Of a stretch of 64,000 nucleotides of DNA, positions 16,398 to 26,111 are shown one piece after another. The notes beneath the pieces were generated by a model. That model did no database searches. It saw only the letters and a program-made list of their open reading frames with translations, and was not told the origin of the DNA. How positions within the stretch are numbered: the stretch's first letter is position 1; each line of letters starts with the position of its first letter. The position numbers and the translations under genes were made by a program. Source of the DNA: Belliella buryatensis (GTDB lineage Bacteria > Bacteroidota > Bacteroidia > Cytophagales > Cyclobacteriaceae); NCBI RefSeq assembly GCF_900188245.1, contig NZ_FZOK01000014.1, positions 62,001-126,000 on the forward strand. Reading direction: 5' to 3'.

Positions 16398-18443
16398 ATG
16401 AGCGAAAATAATAAAAACAAAAAATTCATACCTAAGACACCTCAAAAGCCAAATCTTCAACTTTGGTTGATTATCTCGGCTGTAGTTGTATTGATTGGCG
16501 TGACCTGGTTTCAGCAGAGAAGTAATGTCATCAATATCACTAAGAGCAAGTTTGAAGACATGTATTTGGCCAATGACGTGGCTAAGGTTATGATTATTAG
16601 AAATCAAAACAGGGTTGATATTACTCTCAATGAATCTGCCTTACAAAACGAAAGATATAAATCAGAACTTGAAGGGAATAGTCCTTTCTTTAACCCTGCG
16701 GGTCCTCATTATTCAGTAGAGGTCGCAAGTGCTGAAAAATTTGCTACAGACTTTGAAGAACTTGAAGCTAAAGTTCCTGAAAATCAAAGAATCGGCTACA
16801 ATGTAAAAAATGAGGAGTCTTGGGGAAGTTGGTTTTCAAGTTTTGGATTCTTGATACTCTTATTTGTGCTTTTCTGGGTGATGATGCGCAGAATGGCAGG
16901 CCCAAGTGGACCGGGTGGTCAGATTTTCAATGTAGGTAAATCCAAAGCGCAGCTATTTGATGCGGAGAACAAGGTTAAAATTACATTTGACAATGTAGCT
17001 GGCTTAGATGAAGCAAAAGAAGAAATCCAAGAGATTGTAGAATTCTTGAAAAATCCTTCAAAATTCACAAAGCTAGGTGGTAAAATTCCGAAAGGTGCTC
17101 TTCTAGTTGGCCCTCCAGGGACAGGTAAAACCTTACTTGCCAAAGCTGTAGCTGGAGAAGCAGGAGTACCTTTCTTCACACTGTCAGGTTCTGACTTTGT
17201 TGAAATGTTTGTCGGTGTAGGTGCTGCTAGAGTTAGGGATCTTTTTAAACAAGCTAAAGAAAAGGCTCCATGTATCATATTTATTGATGAAATCGATGCA
17301 ATTGGTAGATCAAGAGGTAAAGGTCAAATGCCTGGATCAAACGATGAAAGAGAAAACACATTGAATTCACTTCTTGTCGAAATGGATGGTTTTGGAACCG
17401 ATACAGGAGTAATCGTCCTTGCAGCTACCAATAGACCTGACGTATTGGATTCAGCTTTATTGAGACCAGGAAGATTTGACAGACAAATCAGTATTGATAA
17501 GCCAGACATTGTGGGGAGAGAGGCAATTTTCAAAGTTCATCTTAAGCCAATCAAGACCATCGATGATGTAGATGCAAAAAAATTGGCTGCTCAGACTCCG
17601 GGGTTTGCAGGAGCTGAGATTGCAAATGTTTGTAATGAAGCAGCATTGATTGCAGCTAGAAGAAACAAAGAAGCAGTAGATATGCAGGATTTCCAAGATG
17701 CAATCGATAGAGTGATTGGTGGATTGGAAAAGAAAAACAAAATCATCTCTCCTGAAGAGAAGAAAATCGTTGCGTACCATGAAGCAGGTCACGCAGTTGC
17801 AGGCTGGTTCCTGGAACATGCTGACCCCTTAGTTAAGGTGAGCATAGTACCCAGAGGTGTTGCAGCTCTTGGCTATGCCCAATATTTGCCTAAAGAACAA
17901 TTCCTTTATCAGACGGAGCAATTGATAGACGAAATGTGCATGACCTTGGGTGGACGAGCAGCAGAAGAGATCATATTTGGCAAAATCTCCACTGGTGCAC
18001 TTTCTGACCTAGAAAGAATCACCAAAATGGCTTATTCTATAGTATCCATTTACGGGATGAATGATAAAATTGGAAATGTCTCTTTTTATGACAGTAAAGC
18101 TTCTGAATTCAGAACTTCAAAGCCTTACTCTGAGAAAACTTCTGAGACCATAGATGAAGAAGTGAGAAAGTTGATCACAGAAGCATATGAGAGAACCAAA
18201 AAGTTATTGATAGAGAAAAAACCTGAATTAGAAATATTAGCTAAGGAATTGCTTGAGAAAGAAATTCTTTTCCAAACAGACCTGGAAAAACTAATTGGCA
18301 AAAGGCCATTTGGTAAAGAAACTACTTATGAAGCATTTACTAGAAAAGTAGATGCAAATGACAAAGCTGCTGCTGAGAAAGCTGCCGCAGCGTCTGAAAA
18401 ATCAATAGAAGAGACTACTCAAGTAGGAGAAAATAAAGATTAG
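16398..18443 (+). CDS. ftsH: ATP-dependent zinc metalloprotease FtsH
   Basis: 681 aa membrane-bound AAA+ protease for quality control of membrane and short-lived proteins. TM1 is at about 21-38 and TM2 at about 148-163, with the periplasmic loop between. Walker A 'GPPGTGKT' is at 238-245, Walker B 'IIFIDEID' at 293-300, and the zinc site HEAGH at 461-465 with a downstream Asp ligand in '[14 protein letters not shown]'. The tail is rich in Ala/Lys/Glu. A strong terminator follows. Confidence 0.97.
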   Translation: MSENNKNKKFIPKTPQKPNLQLWLIISAVVVLIGVTWFQQRSNVINITKSKFEDMYLANDVAKVMIIRNQNRVDITLNESALQNERYKSELEGNSPFFNPAGPHYSVEVASAEKFATDFEELEAKVPENQRIGYNVKNEESWGSWFSSFGFLILLFVLFWVMMRRMAGPSGPGGQIFNVGKSKAQLFDAENKVKITFDNVAGLDEAKEEIQEIVEFLKNPSKFTKLGGKIPKGALLVGPPGTGKTLLAKAVAGEAGVPFFTLSGSDFVEMFVGVGAARVRDLFKQAKEKAPCIIFIDEIDAIGRSRGKGQMPGSNDERENTLNSLLVEMDGFGTDTGVIVLAATNRPDVLDSALLRPGRFDRQISIDKPDIVGREAIFKVHLKPIKTIDDVDAKKLAAQTPGFAGAEIANVCNEAALIAARRNKEAVDMQDFQDAIDRVIGGLEKKNKIISPEEKKIVAYHEAGHAVAGWFLEHADPLVKVSIVPRGVAALGYAQYLPKEQFLYQTEQLIDEMCMTLGGRAAEEIIFGKISTGALSDLERITKMAYSIVSIYGMNDKIGNVSFYDSKASEFRTSKPYSEKTSETIDEEVRKLITEAYERTKKLLIEKKPELEILAKELLEKEILFQTDLEKLIGKRPFGKETTYEAFTRKVDANDKAAAEKAAAASEKSIEETTQVGENKD

Positions 18444-18792
18444 TCTACGGGCTGATTAACCTTCATTTAAAAAGACCTCGGTATACGCCGAGGTCTTTTT
18501 AGTTTAATTAATGTGATTATCCGCAATTATATAAGTTTCTAAATGTTTCAAATATTATCACGCGGATAATCATCGTCAATGGTCGACGGTCAACAACTGA
18601 TTCTAATGAGCTTTATACACTATTATCAATGGCTACTAGTAATAAAGCGGATATACACAATAGATATATATTAATTCAAAACATCCTTAGATTCTGAGAA
18701 GACAAGCTAATGACAAGTAATCGTCTAATCAGAAAACAAAAAAAAGCAGGATTTGGAGCCCGCTTTTTTATTGAAAATAACACTTTGATGTA
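18444..18792. other. Spacer between ftsH and floA
   Basis: Besides the ftsH terminator it holds a GTCGAC-type phrase (GTCAATGGTCGACGGTCAAC, 18575-18594) and a weak A/T-flanked hairpin near 18738-18770 that may terminate floA. I see no open reading frame with coding character. Confidence 0.5.
18469..18500 (+). terminator. Rho-independent terminator of ftsH
   Basis: AAAAAGACCTCGG-TATACG-CCGAGGTCTTTTT, a perfect 13-bp stem with a 6-nt loop, 25 bp after the ftsH stop. Confidence 0.92.
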
Positions 18793-19806
18793 TTATTTTT
18801 TACCCCCTATTGTTCCTTTGGAACTATCTGAGCTACCAGAGTCATCTCCTGCAATAGTTGACCGCATGTCTGTATCAGACTTGATATTTTCCATTCTGTA
18901 GTAATCCATTATCCCTAAGTTTCCAGACCTAAACGCCTCAGAAATAGCTTTAGGAATATCTGCTTCTGCTTCGATAACTTTTGCTCTCATTTCTACAGAT
19001 CTTGCTTTCATTTCTTGCTCCAATGCTACAGCCATTGCTCTTCTTTCCTCAGCTCTAGCTTCTGCTACTTTGAGATCCGCAGAAGCCTGATCAATTTGTA
19101 ACTTAGCACCAATATTGGTTCCGACATCAATATCCGCGATATCAATAGAAAGGATTTCAAAAGCAGTACCTGCATCCAACCCTCTTTCCAAAACGAGCTT
19201 AGAAATTTTATCAGGATTCTCCAATACACTCTTATGATTTTGAGCAGAACCGATAGAGGTAACGATCCCCTCACCTACTCTTGCAAGAATAGTCTCTTCT
19301 CCTGCACCCCCTACCAATTGAGCTATGTTAGCCCTCACGGTCACTCTAGCCTTAGCGATCAACTGAATCCCATCAGCTGCTACAGCTGCGACATTTGGTG
19401 TATTGATCACCTTGGGGTTTACAGATATTTGTACCGCCTCAAATACATCTCTACCCGCTAAGTCAATGGCTGTAGCCTGCTTGAAGCTCAGATTGATATT
19501 GGCTTTGTCTGCTGAGATCAGTGCTCTGATCACATTGGGGACGTTACCACTAGCCAAGTAATGTGTCTCTAGATCATTGGTAGTCAAATCAAGACCTGCC
19601 TTGGTTGCCGTAATCAAAGAGTTGACAATAATACTTGGTGGCACTTTTCTGATCCTCATTCCTATCAATTCACCAATTCCCACTTTCACGTTAGAGAAAA
19701 TTGCAGTGATCCACAGATTGACTGGAACAAAGTACAAAAACACAAATAAGAGTATCAGCGCGGCAAATGCTGAAAATAAAATGAATGCCGAATTAGTCAT
19801 GTCCAT
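18793..19806 (-). CDS. floA: Flotillin-like protein FloA
   Basis: 337 aa SPFH-type membrane protein that organises functional membrane microdomains. One N-terminal hydrophobic segment (about 8-30) is followed by the SPFH core, with '[23 protein letters not shown]'-like sequence (fragment [15 protein letters not shown]). A helical Ala/Glu-rich region ('[20 protein letters not shown]') forms the coiled coil. Length is the usual one for FloA. It lies 3 bp after the nfeD gene, its standard partner, with which it forms an operon. Confidence 0.93.
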   Translation of the reverse strand: MDMTNSAFILFSAFAALILLFVFLYFVPVNLWITAIFSNVKVGIGELIGMRIRKVPPSIIVNSLITATKAGLDLTTNDLETHYLASGNVPNVIRALISADKANINLSFKQATAIDLAGRDVFEAVQISVNPKVINTPNVAAVAADGIQLIAKARVTVRANIAQLVGGAGEETILARVGEGIVTSIGSAQNHKSVLENPDKISKLVLERGLDAGTAFEILSIDIADIDVGTNIGAKLQIDQASADLKVAEARAEERRAMAVALEQEMKARSVEMRAKVIEAEADIPKAISEAFRSGNLGIMDYYRMENIKSDTDMRSTIAGDDSGSSDSSKGTIGGKK

Positions 19807-19809
19807 AGT

Positions 19810-20271
19810 TTAACTTTTTACAATGATCGTATTATGCTCCAATTTAGTAATTATTAATTTCGTTCCTACTCTTATAAATCCTGAATCGGATTTTACTTCA
19901 TATATTTTATCTAAAAACTCCGCTTTACCGATTGGTTTGATATCTGAAACAGCTATCCCCTCGATCCCAAGTTCCAAGCCTTCCAAGCGATTGTCAAATG
20001 ACCTACTTTTTATCGTGTCTGCCAAAGCAAACTTATTCCATACTCCAGATCGAAAACTGTAAACAAGTGCAGAGAAATTCAGCAATAATGTAACTGTTAA
20101 AATTGCCCATGCAGTTCCTGTATCAAAACTCACAAAACCATAATAAACCCCGCCAGCTGATACCAGTAAACCGAAAATCCCAATGATTGTAGTCCCAGGC
20201 ACAAAGAGGATTTCCGTCAATATCAAAGTCAGTCCAATCCCAAGAAGGGCTATAAGAATAAACCAAGTCAT
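19810..20271 (-). CDS. NfeD-family membrane protein
   Basis: 153 aa. Three hydrophobic segments in the first 70 residues are followed by a hydrophilic C-terminal OB-fold-like domain (about 90-153), with 'GIAVSDIKPIGKAEFLDKIYEV' wording (for example SDIKPIGKAEF). This is the short NfeD form without the serine-protease domain. NfeD proteins partner with flotillins, and floA follows 3 bp downstream. Confidence 0.88.
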   Translation of the reverse strand: MTWFILIALLGIGLTLILTEILFVPGTTIIGIFGLLVSAGGVYYGFVSFDTGTAWAILTVTLLLNFSALVYSFRSGVWNKFALADTIKSRSFDNRLEGLELGIEGIAVSDIKPIGKAEFLDKIYEVKSDSGFIRVGTKLIITKLEHNTIIVKS

Positions 20272-20735
20272 TTTAATTTTTTTTTGAAAATACGAAGAAA
20301 GTATAAAATACGAAGTATCGTGATCGTAAATATGATTGAGGATTTACACAACTTTGCCAGTAACTCTGTAAAAAACTAATTAGCTTAAGTATGATCCCGA
20401 GTCTTCGGGATTGAATCCCCTTGGACAAGTTACTTATTATTATCAGTTATTAGTCAATTATTTGCCAGGATAACTATTCTCTAAAAACAATTTTCAGTTT
20501 AGCTTCTGGTGTGAAATAGGAAATAGATATCATTGATAAGAAAAAAACCTCTAGAGTAGGCTCAAGAGGTTTTTGATTAATTTGATTATCCTTAATCGAT
20601 ACAGTAAAATGTATTAACAATTAATGCTTGCAAAAATCATTGACTGATGACAGTCAAAATTATATGAAGTCGCAAAGAGTATTGCAAATATTTTCTGAAA
20701 TGAAAGTGGATATATCTTGTAAGTAATGTGGATGC
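20272..20735. other. Spacer between nfeD and proS
   Basis: A 464-bp stretch without a plausible gene. It contains the hairpin ATCCCGA-N4-TCGGGAT (20394-20411), the proS terminator, and a phrase ATTGACTGATGACAGTCAA (20639-20657) related to the GTC/GAC words elsewhere. The nfeD promoter should lie near its left end, but I cannot place it. Confidence 0.5.
20543..20574 (-). terminator. Likely terminator of proS
   Basis: AAAAACCTCT-N12-AGAGGTTTTT, a 10-bp stem with a T run on the minus strand, about 160 bp after the proS stop. It could act in both directions. Confidence 0.7.
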
Positions 20736-22217
20736 TTAATATGCTCTTGCAAAAAGCACCCTCCCGTTTGAAGGCTTTCCAGTCAGAACACATGCTCCAT
20801 TTTCTACTTTTTGATCTAAAGGAATACATCTTATTGTAGCCTTAGTGAGCTCTTTGATCTTTTCCTCTGTCTCAGTGGTTCCATCCCAGTGAGCCGATAC
20901 AAACCCCGTTTTATTTTCTAAAACATCTACAAACTCATCCCAAGAGTTTACTTCTGTTGTCATTTGTGCTCTAAAATCAAATGCTTTTTGATAAATAGTA
21001 CTCTGAATCATATCCAGCATCCCCTCTACATAGGCATCTATTTCTATTTCGCTAAGATTGACGGTTTCCTTTGTCAGCGTATCTCTTCTTGCGACTTCTA
21101 TGGTATTGTTTTCTAAATCTCTTGGACCCATTGCAATTCTCAATGGTACGCCTTTGAGTTCATATTCAGCAAATTTCCATCCTGGCTTATGGGTATCCCT
21201 ATGATCAAAATGCACAGAAACGCCTTTGGCTTTTAATTTAGCCATGATTTCTTTCGCCTTTGCTTCAATCCTATCTAATTCTTCATCAGATTTGTAGATC
21301 GGTACAATCACCACTTGAATAGGAGCCAATTTTGGAGGAAGCACTAAGCCATTATCATCAGAATGCGCCATAATTAAGGCACCCATTAATCTGGTACTTA
21401 CACCCCAAGATGTGCCCCAAACGTGCTCTAAACCACCTTCCTTCGTTGCGAATTTTACATCAAAAGCTTTAGCAAAATTTTGCCCTAAGAAATGAGAAGT
21501 ACCTGCTTGCAATGCTTTACCATCTTGCATCAAAGCCTCAATACAGTAAGTATCTTCTGCTCCTGCAAATCTTTCATTGGCACTTTTCACACCTTTTACG
21601 ACCGGCATTGCCATGAATTGTTCAGCAAAAGTAGCATACACATTTAGCATTTGAACTGTTTCATCAATTGCTTCTTGCTTAGTTGCATGAGCAGTATGTC
21701 CTTCTTGCCATAAAAACTCAGTGGTTCTTAAAAACAACCTTGTTCTCATTTCCCAACGTACCACGTTAGCCCATTGATTGACTAGTAAAGGAAGATCCCT
21801 GTAGGATTGAATCCAGTTTTTGTAAGTACTCCAAATCACTGTCTCAGAAGTAGGTCTCACAATCAACTCCTCTTCTAGTTTTGCTTCTGGATCTACGATT
21901 ACACTTTTACCATCTTCAGAATTTTTGAGTCGGTAATGCGTCACCACCGCACATTCTTTAGCAAAGCCCTCAACATGACTAGCCTCCTTGGAGAGAAAGG
22001 ACTTAGGTATAAAAAGTGGGAAATATGCATTGCTATGACCTGTCTCTTTGAACATCCTATCTAGCTCAGCCTGCATTTTTTCCCAAATAGAATAGCCGTA
22101 TGGTTTGATCACCATGCAACCTCTGACAGCAGAGTTCTCTGCAAGATCTGCCCTTTTCACTAATTCGTTGTACCACAAAGAGTAGTCTTCACTTCTTTTA
22201 GGCAATCCTTTGCTCAT
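20736..22217 (-). CDS. proS: Proline--tRNA ligase (eukaryote/archaeal-like type)
   Basis: 493 aa class II aminoacyl-tRNA synthetase. The motif 2 region shows 'RPTSE' (121-125) and '[20 protein letters not shown]', and motif 3 '[17 protein letters not shown]'. The anticodon-binding domain follows ('[18 protein letters not shown]'), then the C-terminal extension ending in a tyrosine (FARAY). There is no INS editing domain, so this is the short archaeal/eukaryote-like ProRS typical of Bacteroidota. Transcribed alone. Confidence 0.96.
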   Translation of the reverse strand: MSKGLPKRSEDYSLWYNELVKRADLAENSAVRGCMVIKPYGYSIWEKMQAELDRMFKETGHSNAYFPLFIPKSFLSKEASHVEGFAKECAVVTHYRLKNSEDGKSVIVDPEAKLEEELIVRPTSETVIWSTYKNWIQSYRDLPLLVNQWANVVRWEMRTRLFLRTTEFLWQEGHTAHATKQEAIDETVQMLNVYATFAEQFMAMPVVKGVKSANERFAGAEDTYCIEALMQDGKALQAGTSHFLGQNFAKAFDVKFATKEGGLEHVWGTSWGVSTRLMGALIMAHSDDNGLVLPPKLAPIQVVIVPIYKSDEELDRIEAKAKEIMAKLKAKGVSVHFDHRDTHKPGWKFAEYELKGVPLRIAMGPRDLENNTIEVARRDTLTKETVNLSEIEIDAYVEGMLDMIQSTIYQKAFDFRAQMTTEVNSWDEFVDVLENKTGFVSAHWDGTTETEEKIKELTKATIRCIPLDQKVENGACVLTGKPSNGRVLFARAY

Positions 22218-22346
22218 GATATTTGTTGATATAGAATTTCTAGTTATATTTCACCTCTAATTGAGGAGGGCAAATATACTTCAAAAATTATAACCCTCTT
22301 AGATATGACACGTATAATAGTGTTAGAGATAGTAAACAACAAGAAA

Positions 22347-23726
22347 ATGAAACGATTACACACATTCTTAACGCTTGGAGCTTCTGCCATGATTGCCTTG
22401 TCTTCATGTAGTACAAGCTACAATGCCATGAGGGGTGAGACTGATGACCTCTATTTTATGGCTTCTGATGCAAGAATTGCAACAGAATTTGCTGTAAGCA
22501 ACAACAATCCTCAGAACTTTAGACCTTTATCTGAAACTAATTCAGCGACATTTGAGCAGGAAAATTTCTCTGCTAGAAATGTTAATCCTGAGTTTATTGC
22601 CAGATATCAAGCTGAAAGCAATGCTACAGAAGAAGGTTCAGTATATTTTGATGATAACCAAGTAGCAGGAGAGAACAATCCTAATATCAACGTCTATAAC
22701 AATTACTACAGTAATCCCGGAGGTAACTTCAATAGTTTTGGTGGCCCATTTATGAATCCTATGATGATGGGTGGGTTTTCACCTTGGGGCATGGGAATGG
22801 GAATGGGTATGTGGGATCCATTCTGGGGTCCAGGCTTTGGCATGGGTATGATGCCAGGAATGGGTTTTGGCTTTAGACCTGGTTTTAACATGTCTATAGG
22901 CTTCGGATTTGGTGGTGGATTTGGATTTGGAAATCCTTGGATGCGTCCAGGCTTTGGATGGGGCGGTGGATTTTATGATCCTTTCTTTGATCCTTTCTGG
23001 CCTGGAATGGGCTTCAACAGATTCGGTTGGGGCGGATTCGGTCCTGCTTGGGGCTGGGGCGGTGGATTTGGAAGACCAATCTACATTTTGCCAGGCAATG
23101 AATTTGCCAATAGACAAATTGTAAGAGGTGCTAGACCTACAAGAGGTTCGGCAATCGGATCTACAGGAACTAGAGGTGGAAATGTAGCAACAGCTCCTTC
23201 TACATCTAGAGCTGCAGCAAGAAGAGATGCCACTTCTGGTAGACAGGTGACTACATCGACTAGAAATGCAAGAACTGATTTTAGCTCTTCACAAAACGAT
23301 TATTATAACAATTCAAGAAGTAGGACTGCTGCTAATACAAGCACAAGATCTGCTATTCCTTCTTCAAGAAATACCGGATCTGCCGTAATGGACAGAGGAT
23401 CAAGCAGAGTTGGAAGTTCTAGTGCAGCACCTTCATACAGAACTGTAGCTCCAAACAGAAACACAAGATCTACCATGGGAACTACTCCTACAAGATCTTC
23501 CTCTCCGAGCTACAATAGAAGTGCAAGCCCTTCATACAACACTAGAACGGCACCAACTAGAAGTACTTATTCGCAGCCAGCGAGAACTACTTCGCCATCA
23601 AGAAGCACTTATAGTCCTCCAAGCAGAAGTTCTGGTGGAAGTATAGGTGGCGGTAGCGTAGGTGGTAGCCGAGGAGGCGGAGGAGCAGTTAGCTCTGGCG
23701 GTTCAAGAGGCGGTAGAGGAAACTAA
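22347..23726 (+). CDS. Low-complexity Gly/Met/Phe/Trp-rich lipoprotein
   Basis: 459 aa from the ATG at 22347, chosen because the lipoprotein signal (hydrophobic, then LSSC, Cys 20) starts there; an upstream ATG at 22305 adds 14 residues. An ordered part (about 20-130) leads into about 150 residues almost free of charge and rich in GMGMG, GFGFG and WGG units. A Ser/Thr/Arg/Pro-rich tail (about 265-430) and a Gly/Ser end follow. Such composition suggests an extended or self-associating surface protein. Similar genes next to proS occur in related genomes, sometimes misnamed vitellogenin. No function is known to me. Confidence 0.75.
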   Translation: MKRLHTFLTLGASAMIALSSCSTSYNAMRGETDDLYFMASDARIATEFAVSNNNPQNFRPLSETNSATFEQENFSARNVNPEFIARYQAESNATEEGSVYFDDNQVAGENNPNINVYNNYYSNPGGNFNSFGGPFMNPMMMGGFSPWGMGMGMGMWDPFWGPGFGMGMMPGMGFGFRPGFNMSIGFGFGGGFGFGNPWMRPGFGWGGGFYDPFFDPFWPGMGFNRFGWGGFGPAWGWGGGFGRPIYILPGNEFANRQIVRGARPTRGSAIGSTGTRGGNVATAPSTSRAAARRDATSGRQVTTSTRNARTDFSSSQNDYYNNSRSRTAANTSTRSAIPSSRNTGSAVMDRGSSRVGSSSAAPSYRTVAPNRNTRSTMGTTPTRSSSPSYNRSASPSYNTRTAPTRSTYSQPARTTSPSRSTYSPPSRSSGGSIGGGSVGGSRGGGGAVSSGGSRGGRGN

Positions 23727-23747
23727 TAAACTATCTCTTATATATTC

Positions 23748-23780
23748 AAACACCCGAGTTATTTGACTTGGGTGTTTTTT
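23748..23780 (+). terminator. Terminator of the Gly/Met-rich lipoprotein gene
   Basis: AACACCCgAGT-TATTTG-ACTtGGGTGTT followed by TTTTTTTT, with one G-T wobble in an 11-bp stem, 20 bp after the stop. Confidence 0.88.
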
Positions 23781-23895
23781 TTATTATTAAAGTTTTTTCT
23801 AATGAATATTATCTTTTTTTCTAAACTTACGTTAATTAAAGAGTGTTAAGCATCATCTTTGTAAGATGCTTGAAAAATCAACCAAAATAATTTCT

Positions 23896-25389
23896 ATGAC
23901 ATTTCTCAAAAAATTATTGATAGGTGGGGCTGTAGTTTCAGCTTTTAGTCTTAATCATGTAAATGCACAAACTAGTTTTCTCGATGACGCCCAACTTTTC
24001 AGTCAATTCAGATCAACAGGATCAGCTAGAATCAATGCCTTAGGCGGTGCACAAATGTCTCTTGGAGGAGATATTTCAAATATTCATTCAAATGCTGCAG
24101 GTTTAGGTTTCTTCAGGAGATCAGAGTTCTCCATTACTCCATCCTTTGCTGTGAATAATGCTCAGACCAATTTTCTAGGCCAGCTACAGGATGATAGAAC
24201 ACCTAATTTTTCACTTCCTAACCTAAGTTTGGTCATTGCCAAACCCAAAGGAGAACTTCAGCCAGGCTCATTCAGAGGTGGGACATTTGGAGTTAGCTTC
24301 AACAGGATCGCAGATTTCAATAACCAGTTTGGTTACTTTTCTGATATAAGAAATCAAAACTCTCTGCTTGATTTTTACATCAATCAATACACTGCTTTTG
24401 GAGAGCCACCTATTGGGGCTTCTGATGGCTTGGTTTTAGATATTGAATTGGTGCAAGGTAATCCGGGGACTGGATATTTCAAAGACCCTGAGTATGTCTT
24501 TGGACAACCGTTTGCTGATGAAACTATCATTACTGAAGGTGGTATAACACAAACCTCATTTTCCTATGGTGCCAATTTCGAAAACAAGTTGTTTATCGGT
24601 GGTGGCTTAGGCATCCATTCTGTAAATTTCTTTCAAAACAGGGTATATGGGGAGGAGTTCTTGGATGGAAATAATGTCAGGTCACTTATCTATTCCATAG
24701 AAGATAATACGAGAATCAATGGATTTGGAGCAAGTATCAATTTAGGTGTCATTTACAAGCCAATTGAAACAGTAAACCTTGGATTGAACTTCAAAAGCCC
24801 AACTTGGTATAGACTTAATAAAGAGGTAGATGCCAATATCATTGGTGAATTCTTTAATGAAAATGGGCAATTGACATTCACAGAAAGGGAATTCAGTAAT
24901 GTTGAAATAAATACGACTACGCTGAGCACTCCTCTTTTATTGAGTGCTGGAGGTACATTCTTTGTGGGGAAAAGTGGATTTATCACAGCGGATATTGACT
25001 ATGTAGACTACAGTCAAAATAGAATCAATTCCAGAGATTTTGACACTTCCTTTGACAATAGGGATTTAGCGACATTTTTAGGTTCTACTTTCAATTACCG
25101 CGTAGGTGGTGAATATAGATTTGATATTTGGAGACTGAGAGCCGGTTATGCCTACTATGGCGACCCCACTACAGACACCTCTTTTGATAGAAGTATGCAG
25201 CGCATTACAGGTGGTGTGGGTGTTAGATTGAGTAGAATGTATATTGACTTTGCTTTGATCAATTCCCAGTCAGACAATCTTTATAATTCTTACGCTATCA
25301 TCAATAGTGCTAATCAAAATGTGGGACCATTCAGTGAAATCAGAAATAACATGACCCAAGGAATGGTGACAGTAGGATTTAATTTCTAA
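23896..25389 (+). CDS. Outer-membrane transport protein, FadL/OmpP1-like
   Basis: 497 aa from the ATG at 23896, where the signal peptide begins (cleavage near NAQT). An upstream ATG at 23866 is possible but lies close to a promoter-like CATCTTTG box. The start of the mature protein, 'STGSARINALGGAQMSLGGD...SNAAGL', is the hatch-like motif of FadL/OmpP1-type barrels in Bacteroidota. The rest alternates amphipathic strands and ends in the aromatic residue typical of barrels (GFNF). It probably forms an outer-membrane channel for hydrophobic solutes; the substrate is unknown. Its 3' end overlaps aroK by 11 bp, tail to tail. Confidence 0.8.
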   Translation: MTFLKKLLIGGAVVSAFSLNHVNAQTSFLDDAQLFSQFRSTGSARINALGGAQMSLGGDISNIHSNAAGLGFFRRSEFSITPSFAVNNAQTNFLGQLQDDRTPNFSLPNLSLVIAKPKGELQPGSFRGGTFGVSFNRIADFNNQFGYFSDIRNQNSLLDFYINQYTAFGEPPIGASDGLVLDIELVQGNPGTGYFKDPEYVFGQPFADETIITEGGITQTSFSYGANFENKLFIGGGLGIHSVNFFQNRVYGEEFLDGNNVRSLIYSIEDNTRINGFGASINLGVIYKPIETVNLGLNFKSPTWYRLNKEVDANIIGEFFNENGQLTFTEREFSNVEINTTTLSTPLLLSAGGTFFVGKSGFITADIDYVDYSQNRINSRDFDTSFDNRDLATFLGSTFNYRVGGEYRFDIWRLRAGYAYYGDPTTDTSFDRSMQRITGGVGVRLSRMYIDFALINSQSDNLYNSYAIINSANQNVGPFSEIRNNMTQGMVTVGFNF

Positions 25390-25909
25390 GTAAAGTCATC
25401 AGCTCAGACATCAAAAGCTCAGTGGAGGGATCCTCACCACTGAGCTTTATTTTTGCTTGCTCGTAATATGGCCCTCTGACTGCTATCAAATCTTTGAGTT
25501 TAAGGGTGATATCTCCAGCACTCATACCAAAAAACATGGGGCGCTGACTTGCTGAGTCTTTGGTCAGTCTTCTATGAATTGTTTCCAAAGGCACATCCAG
25601 AAATACAGCTATTCCCTTTTCATTGATCAGCTCCATATTGTCATTGAAGCAAGGTGTACCTCCACCTGTGGATAGCACAAAACCCTCCACATTTTTCAAA
25701 GCTTCTGTCAGATACTTGGTCTCAAGTTCTCTGAATTTCCCTTCTCCATCTTCAGCAAAAATATCTTTGATCAATCTCCCCTCTTCTTTTTCGATATGGT
25801 GGTCCAAATCAATGAATACAAAATTGAGTTCTCTGGCTAACTGTCTCCCAAAAGTAGATTTGCCTGAACCAGGCATTCCAACCAAGACTATTTTGAGCGG
25901 TAATCTCAT
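25379..25909 (-). CDS. aroK: Shikimate kinase
   Basis: 176 aa. It phosphorylates shikimate at the 3-OH in the chorismate pathway. Walker A 'GMPGSGKST' (11-19), 'DLDHHIE' with the shikimate-binding Asp, 'FRELE' with the binding Arg, and 'STGGGTP' (about 80-86) are all present, as is the lid-region 'RPMF'. The last 11 bp overlap the convergent outer-membrane gene. The presumed terminator of that neighbour lies inside this coding region. Confidence 0.95.
   Translation of the reverse strand: MRLPLKIVLVGMPGSGKSTFGRQLARELNFVFIDLDHHIEKEEGRLIKDIFAEDGEGKFRELETKYLTEALKNVEGFVLSTGGGTPCFNDNMELINEKGIAVFLDVPLETIHRRLTKDSASQRPMFFGMSAGDITLKLKDLIAVRGPYYEQAKIKLSGEDPSTELLMSELMTLLRN
25414..25453 (+). terminator. 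Terminator of the outer-membrane gene, inside aroK
   Basis: AAAGCTCAGTGG-N11-CCACTGAGCTTT followed by ATTTTT on the plus strand, a perfect 12-bp stem 25 bp after the outer-membrane gene's stop. It falls entirely within the last 25 codons of aroK on the other strand, so the sequence has to serve as both codons and hairpin. Confidence 0.8.
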
Positions 25910-25986
25910 TTTGATAAGAGGAGAGGGTTAAAGATGAAGGTAATTTAAATTTGGTATAGGGGGATTTAATACTATTATTATAGAAA

Positions 25987-26017
25987 CTATTGACAGACAT
26001 CAGATGACAGTCAATAG
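25987..26017. repeat. Inverted repeat CTATTGAC-N15-GTCAATAG
   Basis: A perfect 8-bp dyad in the aroK/DoxX spacer. Its loop contains CAGACATCAGATGACA. It shares the GACAGTCAA word with 20639-20657 and with the GTCGAC phrases elsewhere. No T run defines it as a terminator. Confidence 0.4.
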
Positions 26018-26111
26018 CTTTTGTGTTGAATGCGCAGATCATAGTCAAGAATTCCGCGAAACATTTCAACACTAATTTTAATTCTTACTGATAAGAAAGC
26101 GACTAATCATT

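Noticed and set aside
23866-23895. Upstream ATG of the outer-membrane gene
   Set aside because: It lies too close to a promoter-like CATCTTTG box, and the signal peptide begins at the second ATG; still possible.
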